A stretch of DNA of 64,000 nucleotides from Knufia peltigerae (taxonomy: Eukaryota > Ascomycota > Eurotiomycetes > Chaetothyriales > Trichomeriaceae). Location: NCBI GenBank assembly GCA_030247855.1, contig JAPDRN010000034.1:124001-188000 (forward strand). Reading direction: 5' to 3'. Of this stretch, positions 10,601 to 20,627 are shown one piece after another (the stretch's first letter is position 1; each line of letters begins with the position of its first letter). Both the position numbers and the translations under genes were made by a program. The notes below the pieces were generated by a model. The model did no database searches. It was not told the origin of the DNA and saw nothing but the letters and a program-made list of their open reading frames with translations.

Positions 10601-11086
10601 CTGTGAGGGCGGGTGACATAAGCCTCCATCTTGGGCTTCGATACTGCTGTCACTGGTGGTCCTAGGTGGAGGAGATCTGTGCGAGCTTCTTCCTCGGGCA
10701 ACAGGCTTCTTAGTTGCGCGCTGTTGTTCGAACAAGGCTTCGCGCATGGTACGCGTTTGGCTCTGCGATTCGTCGGGGCCATCTGATTCTCTAGGAGAGT
10801 CTGCGGGAACTTGGGTCACCGTGACGGTCGGAGTAGGTACCGGTTTTCGGGAATCGTGCACCTTGGCCCATTTCCTGGATTGTTGAAACTGTGGCAGCCT
10901 GCGAGGTTGACGAGGGCTTTTGCGAGCGCCCCTATACACGTGTACTGTAGGACTAGGACATGATCCATCTTCGTCGGTAAGAGGTTGTGGACTCGAGAGG
11001 AAAGAGCCTGGGAGGTCTGGTAGACTCTTGTCCGCGAATGCGCCGAGGGGACCATTGCGCGGTCCTGCTGTTGAAGAGCTGACCAT
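7679..11086 (-). CDS. Large basic, disordered Ser/Pro/Arg-rich protein
   Basis: A single uninterrupted frame of 1135 codons from an ATG at 11086. Composition is dominated by Ser, Pro, Arg, Lys, Thr and Gln with short basic clusters (KKWRRSRSRGRK near the N-terminal fifth, RPPTKRRRWNS at about residue 825), suggesting intrinsic disorder and possible nuclear localisation. The only clearly ordered stretch is about residues 832-885: FDISLVKTLHENLEDYYG followed by ILKQEERIRWQADQLRMMVR, likely a helix or short coiled coil. The C-terminus (SVNHFLASTEQMDKALGLSS) is also less biased and may be a short conserved motif. No signal peptide, membrane segment or enzyme motif. I do not recognise the family. 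Scaffold, cytoskeletal or cell-cycle roles are common for such proteins but this is only inference. Confidence 0.75.
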   Translation of the reverse strand: MVSSSTAGPRNGPLGAFADKSLPDLPGSFLSSPQPLTDEDGSCPSPTVHVYRGARKSPRQPRRLPQFQQSRKWAKVHDSRKPVPTPTVTVTQVPADSPRESDGPDESQSQTRTMREALFEQQRATKKPVARGRSSHRSPPPRTTSDSSIEAQDGGLCHPPSQPCLPATKAGASAVTSTTSKKWRRSRSRGRKVTPTKQREVKFQRIADRAGVPTSTRVAVPARSRGPSITSKQLPLLPTEHRGKRVAHETQRGRQPRIPSPIPSLHDPEKDNKFSSECQELLRSMDFDHDFLLPMFSAVGSQDVLAAASRRPKSQQSISIKDALTNLPPTDELVERKQRPQITTSVSSKAVANFTNIFQLARSKSNPNPSAVKGQPSSGSGQPTRTRTTTRRPIIDRSFLRIPSGSSTAGRTLRTTMSVDTLAKIEAQVHYGEPTKTKTTLEKIPSLSSESGQRGPPSIPPERPLPALPPDAFLEQSPRHSVDSGRGGRRPRKGQASAMPVVLSRSSIRVVCQAPPVDVVLEPSAVRPMYPGLKQSTAQGKTHGTDAAAMGLAEQPSSSSLSSKLSGNSMRSSRSCRRSICSARADKVKEKRLKDLATSKNSSSSPNRPASSDSAGHQHTNTTTTPPTSFDRPTPYERQVDVDQLDQFPAVPKSRPGSSSVASVQSPTRARGYSFSSVTSPRRQSSKKQNSSRSGQVLGQSNIFVVVDSDPVTARFRAGAMSPSPSIGSGNGSGRPGSPLKNKQYKAGPSTLREVTTHQGSNGTKPNTASVRVARVESSTTSGVPPPRKTKRHARQNSIQPSSSSDESTTPSMNRSGRGKSPQSRPSRPPTKRRRWNSFDISLVKTLHENLEDYYGTILKQEERIRWQADQLRMMVRVIAPMNRARGIKGSSHLDDIPDQIENDDDALVVSQQYAQRMSTGNMPRIPRRTHVRQSSSGSGWPLSKVNAKERVTKPGQGQHRRMSSMISEPGPAISVPSQPTTKPMAMSKIQTAVEDPTLTALPPVDGRPSVVSTPEYDNNDKENDVPRAEKSNTKRASLRHSGAQDSALALRQPPSVPSPIPRSLSADEGADVFSSPTSGGQFDDAPSSPGFLEQEEENKKGHGDRNSAARLSVNHFLASTEQMDKALGLSSVYI

Positions 11087-14000
11087 CGCGGTAGATAAAG
11101 GTCGTCGACCCTGTCAGGCAGGGAAGACTTGCGAACGAGCACGAGCAAAGTGTAGCTGTCGCTGTGCAGATTTCAAAATCGCTGCATTGATCTGGGGTGA
11201 TACAAGTGAAGAGGATCGTCGCAGAGGATCCAAAGGGGAATGCTGGTATATGCCCACAGATGAATTAACTCAGATTGAACGCATTGACCAGGGACCCTTG
11301 ACGGGGAGCATTCCTGCTTTATGCCGGTTGGCAGCACATGCCAGCTGTCAGAGATACGGATTGCATAGAAAGAGGGGAATCAGAAGCGTCGCAAGAAGGG
11401 GCAGAGCAAGGCGTCCGCTGATAGAGCACGCATGCAGTAGTGGAAGGCTGGTAGTTCGTAGTCAAAGAACGGCGGAGAATATGGAACAAGGACACGGCCT
11501 GCATAACTCGCGGTTGACAGCTCCTGTCAGATACTTGTGTGCCATGAAAAGATGGCCCAAGCAAGGGTGTTTAATCCAAGGCAGAACGGATACCAAAATG
11601 TGCTGGTGCAATTTTTTTGACAGGAGGGCCGCCCACAGACACCGAAAGAAGGGCATGAGGTCACTGCGCGTTTCCGCTGCAAGCAATAAGGTTGCTGCTA
11701 GAGATGGCTCATAAGGGTCTGACTTCGGTCGACAGAGCGGTTCCCTTTGAGTTGCTCCTCAGCCATACCGTTTTCCCGCTTTGCAAACCCAGCAACAGCA
11801 CGTATACACCCTCAACACGAAGTCTGTGAGGGTAGATAACACAGTGCAATGTGTCTACGAGATCCGGGGTCGTGAGAAGAATATCCGAAGTTCGTTGAGT
11901 CTATCGAAGCCTCAGTGGGTAAATTGTGGGGAGTTGTGACCGTGATCAAATTGAGAGTCGACCAGGAGGTACAACTCATCCTCAGCCACGACCGGCATGG
12001 AGTCGGAACGGACGGACGCAAGGGCGAGGCCGCACTCCATTCAACGCGACAAACGGCGATGAGACGTAATCATTATTTGGACATAGTGTCTGTGGTGGCG
12101 TTCTGGAGAGAGGAACCCTTTGAAGCTGAAGGGGGTTGTGGAGGGAGAGCCTGTTCCACAGTAAACAAAACCGCAGCTGCGTACAGTAGGCGCTGCTCTG
12201 TCCTGTACAGTAGTGATGTCAAATCCAGGGTCATTAAACCTCATTAGTTCCCATTGAGGGATGATGCTGCATGTCATTTCGACCCTCCATCTAGCTTGTC
12301 GTCGACCTCATTGGTGTAGGTGGGTGCCTTCATATCGGTGGCTGTCATCCCTGCTGCGGTGTGGAGGTGAAGGTCTCAAAGTGGCATCGAACTTGCACTG
12401 GAGCAAGCTGTGGTGGCTTATTTAGGCCTTTCGCTAAAACTTGTCGTCTCGCTACTATGCAATGACCCTTGACCAGCACGAGATGCGTCTTTCTGAATAC
12501 GAGATCCCAAGCGAGTGAGGAAGTTTTGAATGTGTGGTGTCCGAGCAAGCGGTCGAGCTGGCTTATCATCGGTCTTGCGAGCCTGATACTCCTAGGTTGG
12601 AAATTCTTTGAATGTAGAGATGCCTGTGAAGCGATGGGTGAGGACAATGTTTACGACCACGATGGAAAACCACCCGTGGGCGGAGGACGATGATGCGGAC
12701 AGTAATTCTCTGTCTTGGATCGAAGGGTGAGTAAAGGCGACTTGGAAGAGGCGACGGCAAAAGAATGACGATTTGCGTGTTTCTAGGTACGAGTGGTGGG
12801 GGCGGAATGGCGAGTTTTGATGGAGGACGCTTGTTTCTCATCAAATGGGGGCAACGCAGCTGGGCTTTTTAGGCCACTATTGGTATCCGTACAGAGACGG
12901 AGATGGGGGCTGCATGGCTCTCCAAGCTGCTCTTCACGGGCCCTTGTAGGCTCATCTAGCCTAACTACACGAGCCTAGGACCTTTCCCCATCAGAGGATC
13001 CTCTACGCATCCTCGCGTTTGCAGGCAAGGCACAGTCATAGAATACTCCATACTCCGTACAACACTCAGGTGATAGGCGACCACGGTCCGCGCGCTCCGG
13101 GGTCTGGAGAAATCTGTCTGTGCCAGTTGGATGATAGAAGTCAGTATGGCATAGTCTTTCTCCCTTCACTGTCTTCTCTGGGCCGTTTGAAGTCTGGTAC
13201 GGTACTTCGGTCATGCTCGTAGCTATCTTTGGCACTTCTCTCGGGGGCAAAGATTGGCGCACAGTGATGGCGGGGAATCGTACTCTGTCTGATTCCTTGA
13301 CCACCTGTCAACCCTGCGTTGGTGTTAAAAAATGCCAGCTCTCCTGTTTTTGCCTCTTCGCGATCAACTATCATCTGACATGTCTCCCTAGCTGCATGAA
13401 GATGGACCAGGGGCTAGTGAGATCTGCGCTGTGATCACCTCTTTGGATCTTGGTACAAATGTCTAAAGACTTCGGTCGCTCATCCGAACATCTTCCCCTC
13501 GTCCCTCGGCCACCAATCTGCTTCCACCATGCCATTCTTTTCTCTCACAACATTCGGATCCCCCAAATCAAGCATGCTCCAGATAGGGAGTAGTCGCCCT
13601 ACTTGTTGGTTGTGCCCCTTTGCTTTTCAAGAGGGGTTCAAGGACGAATGAATACGAATGAGCACCCAAAGCAATCCGAAGCGGGCAAGAAGTCAGCTGG
13701 CTTCATGTGTACCCGAGGTAAGACTTGGGAGATCATCTTGCAGATACCTCACAAGCAAAACACATCAAGGACAACGCCCAGAGGGTGATTGATCCAGGTG
13801 CCGTGGAATTGCATCTCCTGTGCCATTCCGTTGTCGTGATCTTCTATGAGAATTTAATCGACAGTCGTATGTACAGGATACTCCACGTGAGGCGTAGATT
13901 CCAGTTGCATGGTAACCCTGGTTGATCACGAGCTCGCAGATAGAGGCTTACGAGCACCGGATTGATCTTTCGCGACGACTAAATTACGCACATTCATCCC

Positions 14001-15831
14001 TGCTTCGCTTATGTAGTTCTGTTGATGGTTCGTTGATCAGCTCATTTAGGCCAGTCTGTCATCTGTCCGGAGAGGCACCGAGTCACTTGGCGGCTCGAAA
14101 CAGCGCACGCCTGCAAGATATATGCAACCACTCTTGCATGCAGATGGTCGGTGGTCGATGGGCACAAGTATCTTTGACAAGGAAATTCGGATCGTCTCAG
14201 GAGATCAACAGTCTGGCCTGCTTTGATCGTACATCCTGTGACCTGTAGGAGCCCATGGGCGCGGGCATTCATTGGCAGACTCCCGAACGAACGACTTCAA
14301 ACTCGCTCTTCCACAATCGTTTGCGGCTTGATAATCTCCCCGGTCTTGTCCAACCCTGGCACTTTTACGTAGAATGTCTAGCAATAATACTGCCTTGAAC
14401 CTGGATCTGGTGGAGTTGAGATGCGAGCGTTGATGAACTCCAGCTCACCGCTCGGAATCGAGCGAACGGATCCTCTTGGCTGATCCTCCCGATCCTTCTG
14501 CAGCTTGTTGTGGACATGGTGAGACATATGTACATGCATGAGTAGCAAAGCACCTAAAACATCCCAATATGGGATCAAGATGCACAATAATCAGTAATAT
14601 TGGATATCCCTCTCCCAATTCGGTTGCAATCTCAGTTGTTCAACAACACCTTCGCCAATCGCTTATCGACCTTGACTAAATCTTGCACCGACTTGAGCAG
14701 CCTGAACCCGAAAACACGGTCAACCACCCCTTGCCACAGGCGACCACTGCAAACCACATCGCCTCATCCTCGCTTGCATAAGCACAGCAACTCCTATTTG
14801 ATATTCGCGCCCCAAACAAAAGCATTCGGCGATAACGCCATATCCGCCGGTGATGTTGTGGTGGAACGAGAATATATGGGAATAATAGTTCGGATGCAGG
14901 CATGCACAAGCCGTCGCAGACGATGTGTTCTTGGTTCGTGGCCTTGAAACATACCCTGCGTCAGCACGAACTCACGTTCAAGGACCCCCACCTCGCAATA
15001 AGGGGCTGCAGGAAGGAGACTGCTCTCAGTCCCATGCCCATGAGCTTGAAGAGGTTTCCGACTCCAAGTGATTCTGTCTTCTGTGAGTGATTGAAGCAAG
15101 ACGACATGTGTGGTGAGTAGGCTGTAATATGGCGAGTCCTTGCCATGAACAATGACTGGTTCGGGTTCTACCATGCTCTTGATTCTTCTTGATCGTCATG
15201 TATGTACATACATCTCCGAAGACCCGGTGTCAAGATAATCGCAGAAGAAGACCCAGAGTCCTTTTTGAGATGTCATATTGGACAAAGGTGTATTCCGCGG
15301 GACGACTCAAACGAAGACTTTCATTGAAGATATTAGCCAGCCTATCGAACGGATACTCGCTCAGACCATTGTAGGTAACTTGCGACTACGAACTAGCCTG
15401 CACCTAACAGGGATCATGAATTCTGCACGATTAGCAGTTGGATAGCAATATGCCTGCTGCTGTGCAGAGTTGTTTTCGTAGGTTATCGCGCATTGATTGC
15501 TGACAAGGCTGGAATGTAGATGGCTTATATAATACCTGCTAAATCATACGTGACAAGGCTGGCATCCAAGCCTGTCGATAACTACGAATGTAATTAAATG
15601 CCCATACATACGCCACTGTCAGCTACCTATCAAGCAACCATCCACCGGCGAATCTTGGATTCGATGCAGCCATGTCTAAGAATGCATCCCATGCTCCCGG
15701 CAAGTATGCAATCTGTCCGAAGGCCTAATCCAAAGCCAACATGCAGATCCGATTTCTGGACATCTAGAAACGAGCCAGTCGTGCAAAAGGTGACCAAAGA
15801 TGTATCCTTGCCCGGCCAAGGAGAACCTATT
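11087..15831. other. 4.7-kb region without a recognisable gene
   Basis: Both strands carry only short frames with irregular composition. A TACTCCGTAC motif is at 13051-13060. The 12-mer TGACAAGGCTGG occurs twice about 50 bases apart near 15501 and 15551. Two minus-strand frames at 14961-15152 and 14676-14909 lie in the same reading frame, with one stop between the first frame and about 50 further open bases leading into the second. This could be a decayed gene, but nothing in it is recognisable. Confidence 0.5.
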
Positions 15832-16359
15832 CTAACCATGTGAGAATGTCATTGGCACCGATCTCCGGCCAGAGTTACGACGCCTCTGCCGCCTCTGGGG
15901 TTGCACATTCTCTGACTCGGCGGCGAGGCTCGACAAAAATCGTTGGAAGTTTTCGACCCATCTGCGTATGGTGTCCCAAATTGACGAGAAGAACCCTTGG
16001 ATCCACGAGAACACCGTGGACCAGGGAATAAAATACACGGCCGCAGCGACGCCTGCCCCAATGAGGGCGGCAGGACCAGTCGCCGTGAGCAACGCAGACG
16101 TCTTGAATGCTCCCGCTGCAAGGTTGAAGCTCATCCCCGCAACCTTGTATTGAACGAAGATTCCACCAGCGGTGGCCTTGAGTGCGACTAGTACCTTCCC
16201 CGTCGCAACGACGAGGCTCAGGATTGCGGAAAGCGGCTCTTTGACTCTGGACCACCAGTGACCGTTCTGATCTATGTTCCTTATGAGACGTAATTTCTCG
16301 TTGAGCTCCTGCCTCTCTCTGGAGGAGAGACTGTTGTGATCTCTCATGGCCTCAGCCAT
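15832..16359 (-). CDS. Small hydrophobic protein, possible HET partner or C-terminal module
   Basis: The ATG at 16359 gives 175 residues. A charged N-terminal helix (SSRERQELNEKLRLIRNID) precedes a long apolar region: ILSLVVATGKVLVALK, then a Gly/Ala-rich segment, then LIGAGVAAAVYFIPWSTVFSWI. The tail is strongly basic (RRQRRRNSGRR). This looks like one or two membrane-inserting or amphipathic helices with a positive flank. The frame stays open without ATG back to about 16529, so a 5' exon is possible. It lies directly downstream of, and on the same strand as, the HET gene. An intron 16398-16628 (GTAATG donor, GACTAG acceptor) would fuse it in frame to the HET protein near its end. I do not recognise the family. 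Confidence 0.5.
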   Translation of the reverse strand: MAEAMRDHNSLSSRERQELNEKLRLIRNIDQNGHWWSRVKEPLSAILSLVVATGKVLVALKATAGGIFVQYKVAGMSFNLAAGAFKTSALLTATGPAALIGAGVAAAVYFIPWSTVFSWIQGFFSSIWDTIRRWVENFQRFLSSLAAESENVQPQRRQRRRNSGRRSVPMTFSHG

Positions 16360-16587
16360 CAAGGTATTATCACCCGGTTCAGCCAGGCGGTGGACGCCTA
16401 GTCCGGAGTAGAGCCTGCTGGAAACACTCCTGTTCCTATTCCTGCTCCGTTGCTCATATCTTTGCGTTCCAAAGGCTCCGTCTCTTCTCTTCCGTCCTCC
16501 GAGTTGTGAATCGCTCGACGTTCTGTTGTGCTTTCGTCATCGTGACGCTTTCTATTTCCTCCGTTGACTAGATATATAACACTGCAC

Positions 16588-18687
16588 TCATTTTAGTTTG
16601 AAAATAGTTTCTTGCAACTTCCCATTACTCTGCTTCATCTCGTCCACTGCCTCTCCCTGCATCAGGCCGTAAACATCGCACGGCCCTACGACCTGGTGAT
16701 ACCCGTCCGTTTCCGGTCTTAATATCATGGGCATCGAGCAGCCAAAGATAATGCAGAGCTGGTCTCCTTCTCGAGCATGGAGTGGGCCGAGACCCATGTA
16801 GCCCTTTGAGGAGGCGAAGAAAGAACGATTATCAGTTCTGCCCGCGACTTGCCGAGCATATTGTAGGATATGCGCCCAGCCTGTGGGGTCATCTAGATCG
16901 TGCAAAGGATAAGAGGCCGGCCATGGGATTTTAGTCCTGTTTGACCGTCTAGTGTTTTGCGGATCTTCCAGCGCGTGAAATTCGTCGCAGGACGGTTTCG
17001 GCTCTGGCACCAAGGAGCACAGCTTGTCCACCCACGAGTTGAAACATATCGCATACGATCTAATCTCTCTATCGGGTTCGAATGAGTGCAAGATGCTGTC
17101 AATGTTCCGCGAGTCGTCAAAAAGCCCACCAAGCGCTTGTGTACCGTACAGGTACATGAAACCAAAGGCACTGTCGACGAAGCTGCAGTGGTCGCTTTGT
17201 AACGGGACACCAACCAAGCCATCGTCAGAAACGGTGGTCCGAAAAAAAGCTTCAATCCTCGAAACTCCCGTTGGATAAGATGCCGGCGGACATTGATCTC
17301 GCAAGGAACTGTTGCTCGCTGAACTCGTGGGAGAGTCGATCTCGAAGCAATCGCGTATGTTGAGTGCCGTGGCTGCCGTCAGAACATCGTACAGAATGCC
17401 AGTGCAGTGCAGGTAACGTCCATCTGCATGCAGATTACAACTGGCAGTGTCCCGGCTATCTGCTCCGGTCATTCCCTGGTAGAAATGTCCGCTTTGGAAT
17501 GCCGACGCCCTGAAGTCAGGGACCCAAGATGGCGTATCGAGCGCATCCGTCCGTGAGAGGAGCGCGCAGCCGATTCCAGCGTAAGTGAGTATCTCAAGAG
17601 ACTGTTGAGTCTCAATACACCGGACGGCGAAGTCTGCATACACGGCCTCGACTGTTTTGGTATAGTCCACCGTGACAATGATGTCGCCGACGTCATCTAC
17701 GCTTTGCAACGCATAGATCTTGTCGCGGGGATCCGACGATTCACGGGAGTGAGTGATTCGTTGAAGTTTCAACAGATCTAACCTTTCGGGAATTTCCATA
17801 GTATCAGTCGTACGGAGATAGCGATGTTCGTAGAAACTCGGGAACTCGACGCACTTCACACCATCCTGCAGCAGCATGGCTTGACTGGTAGTCGCCAATG
17901 TCTGTGGCTTGTTTAGGACTTTGAGCCACCTGGAAGTCGCTTTTGCAAGCTCTTGTTCGCCAATTATGGCATGTCCGAACATGACTGAGACGTCTTTGGC
18001 TAGTACGTACTCCTGGTAAACCCACATTCGCTTCCACCATGGGCTCTTTAACGCAATAATTAGTTCGCTCCAAGCAGTTGCGTTGAAAATCCCGGCATGG
18101 TAATCAAGGGACTCATCAGGTACTTGCCCGGCACTATCGAGTGGGATCGCGGACCAGAGAAGCACAAGGACCGAGGCAAGAATATCCCCATACTGGGATT
18201 TTGGTTCACCCAGCCATATAACCACTTCATCTGCCGTGTGATAGATTGTACCCATGAGCTCGACTTGATGATTGCGCTCCAAGATGTTCTTCTGATCGAT
18301 GCACAAAGCATCTATCCACAATATCCGGCTCTTGTCCTCGGCACGGAGATATCGCAGCGCCCTCTCGAGATTCACGGGGACGGAGAATGTCTGACCACAG
18401 AGTGATATCGTCGGATCTGTGCCCGGATTGGGAGTACCCCAGTACCACGACAATGCTTCGTACGTTGGGTCTCGTTCGAGAAGATGCGTGCTTAGCGAAC
18501 ATTCGATGTCGTCGTCGAATTTCCCCTGAGCCAAAGTCACGAGCCTGACTTCGCCATCTTTCAGAGGGGTGTGGATTGGCGCTGGGGGCCGCGGCTGCCT
18601 CTGGCACTGGAACCTCCATTTTGCTCTGACAAGTCGTCCCCGGAGATTTACCTCTCTTCCTGTCGATATGGTAATGTTTATTGACAA
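16588..18687 (-). CDS. HET-domain (heterokaryon incompatibility) protein
   Basis: The HET domain is clear: VRLVTL, then YEALSWYWG (about residue 75), ILWIDALCIDQKN and ERNHQVELMGTIYHTADEVV followed by IWLG. The C-terminal half carries the usual REGDQLCIIFGCSMPMILR and VVGPCDVYGLMQGEA block. HET domains trigger programmed cell death when incompatible fungal strains fuse; they are distantly TIR-like. The frame has no in-frame ATG before the domain: the first codon at 18687 is TTG and a stop lies just upstream, so a short 5' exon is missing from this model. A TATAAAA box on this strand at about 18751-18757 suggests transcription starts close by. The ORF stops at 16588 after FKLK, but see the neighbouring small protein for a possible spliced extension. 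Confidence 0.85.
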   Translation of the reverse strand: MSINITISTGREVNLRGRLVRAKWRFQCQRQPRPPAPIHTPLKDGEVRLVTLAQGKFDDDIECSLSTHLLERDPTYEALSWYWGTPNPGTDPTISLCGQTFSVPVNLERALRYLRAEDKSRILWIDALCIDQKNILERNHQVELMGTIYHTADEVVIWLGEPKSQYGDILASVLVLLWSAIPLDSAGQVPDESLDYHAGIFNATAWSELIIALKSPWWKRMWVYQEYVLAKDVSVMFGHAIIGEQELAKATSRWLKVLNKPQTLATTSQAMLLQDGVKCVEFPSFYEHRYLRTTDTMEIPERLDLLKLQRITHSRESSDPRDKIYALQSVDDVGDIIVTVDYTKTVEAVYADFAVRCIETQQSLEILTYAGIGCALLSRTDALDTPSWVPDFRASAFQSGHFYQGMTGADSRDTASCNLHADGRYLHCTGILYDVLTAATALNIRDCFEIDSPTSSASNSSLRDQCPPASYPTGVSRIEAFFRTTVSDDGLVGVPLQSDHCSFVDSAFGFMYLYGTQALGGLFDDSRNIDSILHSFEPDREIRSYAICFNSWVDKLCSLVPEPKPSCDEFHALEDPQNTRRSNRTKIPWPASYPLHDLDDPTGWAHILQYARQVAGRTDNRSFFASSKGYMGLGPLHAREGDQLCIIFGCSMPMILRPETDGYHQVVGPCDVYGLMQGEAVDEMKQSNGKLQETIFKLK

Positions 18688-19310
18688 CTGAATTTAATAT
18701 GCGGGTTTTTCTTTCCCCTTTGTGGAGGTAGGGAGCTATCATATCCTGGATTTTATAGTGGTTCGTTGAAGCGATGTCCTTCCGTGGGTATGTTGAGTTT
18801 TCGTCGTGACGCTTTGCTGATCGAAGGGATTCAATTAGGGATGTAAGGGCATATGGGGCTGTTGTTGGGTAGATGTTGAAGTATGTTGGTGAACTATGAA
18901 TCCAAAGAATGTTGTTCATTCTCTGTGGGGGCTTAGACCTTGCTGTGACACTAATGGGGCACCAAAGTACTCCGTACTTTGTACTTCATCAAAAGGGCCA
19001 AAATACCCTCAGTTAATCCCTGTCAATATTGGGACTCTGTCAGCCTAACAACTTGGTCGATTCGGATTAGATATCAAGTGGTCATTGGCTGTTCAGGATC
19101 TAGTCAATAATGTTCGTAGGATCATGAAAATGAGCCATTGACAAAGTGAGTGCTGACTTGACTGTACAACGAGGTCAATATGAGGTTTGTTTTCTCAATT
19201 ATCAAGTCCTCCGCAGCTATACAAAGCTGTTGCGTTTCCGTCTTTGCATGTATTATATATTTCGTTCAGAAAGGAATTACTACGGGCTGAAGAACTAATA
19301 CTAAACCTCC
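18688..19310. other. Upstream region of the HET gene
   Basis: It contains GTACTCCGTAC at 18968-18978 and a TATA-like element at 18751-18757 on the minus strand. The rest is the 3' flank of the secreted hydrolase gene. No gene seen apart from the missing 5' exon of the HET gene, which may lie here. Confidence 0.5.
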
Positions 19311-20627
19311 CTAGAGAGTCTTGTTCAACCATGCAAAAAAGGCTCTCACCATCTCCTGCGAGGCGCCGGTCTGACAGTGGTAGCCGGCGGTACCGTTGAA
19401 GTCGTGGAGCGTGCCCAGAGAGCCCAGGGCCTGCTTCAGCATTTGTGGTTGACCCGTGACGAAAGTGTCGTACTCGCCGTTGCCGATGAAGACCGGGATC
19501 GTGATGTTTTTGACGAAATCGCTGACCTTGTACTCCTTGGCCATGGTCAGGAAGTCAAAGGGCGAGTGCGTGTAAAAGGACCACAGGCCCTGGTCGAGGC
19601 CCCAGGCGGCCATGGTGGAGAGCTGGTTGGTGTCCCGCAGCTCGAGCAGCTTGCTGTCAAACTCTTGTTTCTGGCCCGCTTCGAAGAGGGGGACGAGGTC
19701 GGAGGGAACGGGAGCTATGGCGCTCGAGAAAAAATCCCAGATGCCGTCGATGCCGACCACGGCCTTGATGCGAGGTTCATAGGCCGCCACACGCAGGTTG
19801 AGAAGGGTCCCGAACGAGTTGCCGAGGATGACGAGGCGATCCTTGTCGATCACGTCCGCCTTGTTCTGGTAGAGCCAGTCGACCACGGGGATCCCGACGT
19901 CCTCCCACTGAGGGATGAAGCCGACGTCCTGGTACCGGCGCACCGTGTTCTGCCCGGGCCCTTCGTACGTGATGCAATTCCAGCCCCGGAGCACGGCGGG
20001 TGCACAAAAGTTGTGGTACGAGTCCTCCTGCGCCGCGTCGTAGCCGTTGCCGACCACGAGGGTGGGCAGTTTGGCCGTCGAGTTTGCGTCTGCCGCCCCG
20101 TACCAGATGGCTTCGATGGTGAAGTTTCGGCTCCTGGCCGGAATGCGAACCCGTACCCCGGGGACGGGCAGCGCCGCGATGGCCTTGTCGAAGGCGCTGA
20201 GCTGTTCTGCCCACAGGGTCATGATCTCCGGGTTGCTCCAGTTCTGGTGGATGAGGAAGTCGGCGCGGCGGAAGTAGTTGGCCGTCGAGAACCAGGTGTC
20301 CCGGACGTTGATCGGGTCGTACGCATTCTCCGGATCCTCGGCCTTTTTCTTCGTGTAATTGGCCAGCTTGTAGAACTCTTCGTAATACGATGTCATGTTG
20401 CCGGGCTCGACTACGTTGGCGACGCCCAGCACCGGGCTGATGTCTGACCCTCCAGTGAGGGCCAGGCCCAGTGGAATCAAGAAATCAAAATTGAAAGTCG
20501 AGTCGGTGCTCAGCGGCAAGGTCGGCGCCTTGGACGAGGAGGAGGAAGAGTTGCTCGCCCCGGATGCGGTTTGTAGGCATACGACCGCAGCCAGAAGCTG
20601 GGCGACAGAAAGAGATATGAATTTCAT
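19311..20627 (-). CDS. Secreted alpha/beta hydrolase
   Basis: 438 residues from the ATG at 20627, intronless. The N-terminus MKFISLSVAQLLAAVVCLQ followed by ASG-A is a good signal peptide. The hydrolase fold shows VVGNGYDAAQEDSY, then GWNCITYEGPGQ (oxyanion side), the nucleophile elbow GNSFGT (Ser near residue 269), an Asp in NGEYDTF (about 385) and a His in GYHCQTGA (about 416). It resembles fungal proteins related to 2,6-dihydroxypseudooxynicotine hydrolase and annotated as dipeptidyl-aminopeptidase-like. Several NxS/T sites fit secretion. Codons are strongly GC-ended, more than the neighbours. It is divergent from the Zn2Cys6 regulator across 546 bp, so that factor may control it. The substrate is unknown. 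Confidence 0.85.
   Translation of the reverse strand: MKFISLSVAQLLAAVVCLQTASGASNSSSSSSKAPTLPLSTDSTFNFDFLIPLGLALTGGSDISPVLGVANVVEPGNMTSYYEEFYKLANYTKKKAEDPENAYDPINVRDTWFSTANYFRRADFLIHQNWSNPEIMTLWAEQLSAFDKAIAALPVPGVRVRIPARSRNFTIEAIWYGAADANSTAKLPTLVVGNGYDAAQEDSYHNFCAPAVLRGWNCITYEGPGQNTVRRYQDVGFIPQWEDVGIPVVDWLYQNKADVIDKDRLVILGNSFGTLLNLRVAAYEPRIKAVVGIDGIWDFFSSAIAPVPSDLVPLFEAGQKQEFDSKLLELRDTNQLSTMAAWGLDQGLWSFYTHSPFDFLTMAKEYKVSDFVKNITIPVFIGNGEYDTFVTGQPQMLKQALGSLGTLHDFNGTAGYHCQTGASQEMVRAFFAWLNKTL

Noticed and set aside
10920..11714. 264-codon plus-strand frame overlapping the large disordered gene
   Set aside because: It runs antisense into the 5' end of the long minus-strand gene; Arg/Ser/Cys-rich composition is that of a shadow frame, with no domain.
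14600..14947. Plus-strand frame of 115 codons
   Set aside because: No recognisable motif, Ser/Thr/Arg-rich irregular composition and no supporting promoter or intron signals.
18227..18919. 230-codon minus-strand frame starting with an ATG upstream of the HET domain
   Set aside because: It overlaps the HET domain in another frame and has no family likeness beyond the shared start region. I tested it as the missing 5' exon; no donor/acceptor pair of usable length and phase was found.
19377..20447. 356-codon plus-strand frame
   Set aside because: It is exactly antisense to the secreted hydrolase, whose GC-ending codons remove stops on the other strand. Its Val/Asp/Gly/Arg bias is typical of an antisense shadow.
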